A stretch of 7,508 nt of DNA, from positions 1 through 7,508 of the forward strand of contig CALVZR010000199.1 of the NCBI GenBank assembly GCA_944372565.1, given 5' to 3'. Shown here in pieces: positions 6,015-7,508 of this stretch. Both the position numbers and the translations under genes were made by a program. Source of the stretch: an uncultured Clostridia bacterium. GTDB taxonomy: Bacteria > Bacillota > Clostridia > Christensenellales > Borkfalkiaceae. A model generated the notes under the pieces. The model saw only the letters and a list, made by a program, of their open reading frames with translations. It did not search any database and was not told where the DNA came from. Within the stretch, counting starts at the first letter, position 1. Every line of letters starts with the position of its first letter.

Positions 6015-7400
6015 ATGGATAAAAATCAGGAAGAAAAAACCGAACGGCTGACGAACGGACCGTTAAAACCCCTGCTCGTCCGCCTGGCGATCCCCTCGAT
6101 CGTCAGCATGCTCATTTCCACCTTCTACAATATGGCGGATACCTTTTTCGTGGGGCAGATGCAGAACACCAGCGCCACGGGCGGCGTGGGCGTCGTGCTC
6201 CCCGTGATGACGCTCATCCAGTCTTTCGGTTACTTTTTCGGGCACGGTTCGGGCAACTTCATTTCCCGCAAGCTGGGCGAGGGCGACGAGGAAAGCGCCG
6301 CGCACATGGCGTCCACCGGCTTTTTCTGCGCGCTCGCCTTTTCCCTCGTGCTGATGGCGGCGGGGCTGATCTTCTTAAAGCCCCTCGTGGGCGTGCTCGG
6401 CTCCACGCCCACCATCCGCCCGTATGCGGAAGAATATATGCTCGTCATCCTGCTCGGCGCGCCCGTGATGGTCGGTTCCATCGTGATGAACAACCAGATG
6501 CGTTTTCAGGGAAACGCCTACTATTCGATGTTCGGCATCGCCGCGGGCGGCGTGCTCAACATCGGGCTGGATCCTCTCTTCATCTTCGCCTTCGATATGG
6601 GCGTTACGGGGGCGGCGCTCGCCACGGTCATTTCCCAGGCGGTGAGTTTTATCATTCTCTTTATCATGCTCGAAAAGAGCGACTGCATCAAACTGCGGTT
6701 CAGAGAGATCCGCTTTCAAAAACTTTTTGCGGGCAACATCGTGCGCGGCGGCACGCCCTCGCTCTGCCGCCAGGGCATCACGAGCGTGGCTGCCATCTGC
6801 TTCAACGCCGTCGCGAGCGGATACGGCGACCCCGCCGTCGCCGCCATTTCCATCGTGACCAAGATCACCTCGTTCACGTCCGCCGTGCTCATCGGGTTCG
6901 GGCAGGGTTTCCAGCCGGTGTGCGGCTATTCCTACGGCGCGAAAAAATTCCGCAGGGTATATGACGCGTTCCGGTTCTGCGTGAAGATCTGTTTCGCCTT
7001 TCTCTTCGTGCTCGCCGCCCTCGTGTTCGCCTTTGCGCCGCAGATCGTGCGGCTGTTCCAGCGAAACGACGCCGCCGTGATCGAGATCGGCGCAAAACTG
7101 CTCCGCGCGCAGCTCGTCAGCTTTCCGCTGATGTCCTTCGTGATCTTATGCAACATGATGCTGCAAACCATCGGCATGGCGTGGAGGGCGTCCCTTCTCG
7201 CCCTGTCGCGGCAGGGCATCCTCCTCATCCCCGTGCTCTACGCCGCGGAGGCAATCTTCGGCATGAACGGGCTTATCTGGGCGCAGACGGCGGCGGACGT
7301 TCTCTCCCTCGCCGCTGCCGTCGCCATCACCTTCCGCGTGCTCGCGTGCTTCAAAAAGGATGAGGACCTCCCCGCGCACGCGCACCGCCATACGGCATAA
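6015..7400 (+). CDS. MATE family efflux transporter (MepA-like)
   Basis: 461 residues, normal for the family, with about twelve membrane segments in two homologous halves. The N-terminal half has the familiar IPSIVSMLISTFYNMADTFFVGQ-type opening (about 26-48), an LNIGLDPLFIF stretch (181-191) and GVTGAALATVISQ (196-208). The second half carries GFGQGFQPVCGYSYGAK (294-310), a typical MATE signature. Members export cationic drugs, dyes or metabolites in exchange for Na+ or H+; the substrate is not predictable here. The ATG at 6015 has GGAGAG five to six bases upstream. It has its own promoter divergent from the B12 unit, and nothing links it to corrinoid chemistry beyond proximity. No clear terminator follows the stop; a probable next gene starts 76 bases on. 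Confidence 0.95.
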   Translation: MDKNQEEKTERLTNGPLKPLLVRLAIPSIVSMLISTFYNMADTFFVGQMQNTSATGGVGVVLPVMTLIQSFGYFFGHGSGNFISRKLGEGDEESAAHMASTGFFCALAFSLVLMAAGLIFLKPLVGVLGSTPTIRPYAEEYMLVILLGAPVMVGSIVMNNQMRFQGNAYYSMFGIAAGGVLNIGLDPLFIFAFDMGVTGAALATVISQAVSFIILFIMLEKSDCIKLRFREIRFQKLFAGNIVRGGTPSLCRQGITSVAAICFNAVASGYGDPAVAAISIVTKITSFTSAVLIGFGQGFQPVCGYSYGAKKFRRVYDAFRFCVKICFAFLFVLAALVFAFAPQIVRLFQRNDAAVIEIGAKLLRAQLVSFPLMSFVILCNMMLQTIGMAWRASLLALSRQGILLIPVLYAAEAIFGMNGLIWAQTAADVLSLAAAVAITFRVLACFKKDEDLPAHAHRHTA

Positions 7401-7431
7401 AAACGGAAAACGAACGGCAAAAAGGGCGGAA

Positions 7432-7460
7432 TTTACGATACTTCCTTAAAAATTTATAAA
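7432..7460 (+). promoter_or_regulatory. Candidate promoter for the gene entering at the right edge
   Basis: TTTACG (7432-7437), 17-base spacer, TATAAA (7455-7460). A start near 7467 would leave about 10 bases before the ATG at 7477. Both hexamers are imperfect and the region is A/T-rich, so chance is possible. Confidence 0.4.
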
Positions 7461-7476
7461 ATTCGGGGGCAACACT

Positions 7477-7508
7477 ATGGAAGAGAAAATTTTTACAAAA
7501 AAACAAAT
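7477..7508 (+). CDS. Start of an unidentified gene (truncated by window edge)
   Basis: ATG at 7477 opens a frame reading MEEKIFTKKQ and still open at the edge. GGGGG at 7465-7469 could serve as a ribosome binding site at a spacing of seven bases, and a candidate promoter lies just upstream. Ten codons are too few to assign a family. It may equally be a chance start. Confidence 0.4.
   Translation, partial: MEEKIFTKKQ

Noticed and set aside
1..7508. tRNA, rRNA, CRISPR array, insertion sequence or phage attachment site
   Set aside because: No repeat-spacer pattern, transposase-like protein, terminal inverted repeats or tRNA-like fold was seen on either strand.

Overview
The window looks like a chromosomal piece of an anaerobic Firmicute, most likely a G+C-rich member of Clostridia. 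The case rests on strong Shine-Dalgarno sites, TATAAT-type promoters, a cobalamin riboswitch with an intrinsic terminator, an ECF-type transporter subunit, a clostridial MATE exporter and corrinoid methyl-transfer genes with their ATP-dependent reactivator. No ribosomal or other marker gene is present, so finer placement is a guess. Third codon positions are strongly G/C, which produces long meaningless open frames on the opposite strands.

Layout. From the right of the centre towards position 1, everything reads on the minus strand. At 5774-5502 a cobalamin riboswitch with a terminator controls a two-gene unit: a small lipoprotein with a transcobalamin-like DUF4430 domain (5485-5063), then a membrane S component of an ECF vitamin transporter (5060-4533). 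About 100 bases on, a second promoter starts a corrinoid methyl-transfer cluster: corrinoid protein (4434-3802), UroD/MtaA-family methyltransferase (3802-2789), a hairpin and promoter, a compact reductive activator of corrinoid enzymes (2677-1220), and a PocR-domain AraC-type regulator (1223 to beyond the left edge). On the plus strand, divergent from the riboswitch unit, are a MATE exporter (6015-7400) and the first codons of another gene (7477 to the right edge).

Working together. The B12-sensing RNA probably turns on capture and import of cobamide when it is scarce. The imported cofactor would be used by the corrinoid protein next door. The methyltransferase loads or unloads methyl groups on that protein, the ferredoxin-domain ATPase rescues it when Co(I) oxidises to Co(II), and the regulator probably senses the substrate. 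The neighbourhood therefore links cobamide supply to cobamide use. The methyl donor is not identifiable, and neither a second methyltransferase nor the ECF energising subunits lies in the window. The MATE gene seems functionally separate.
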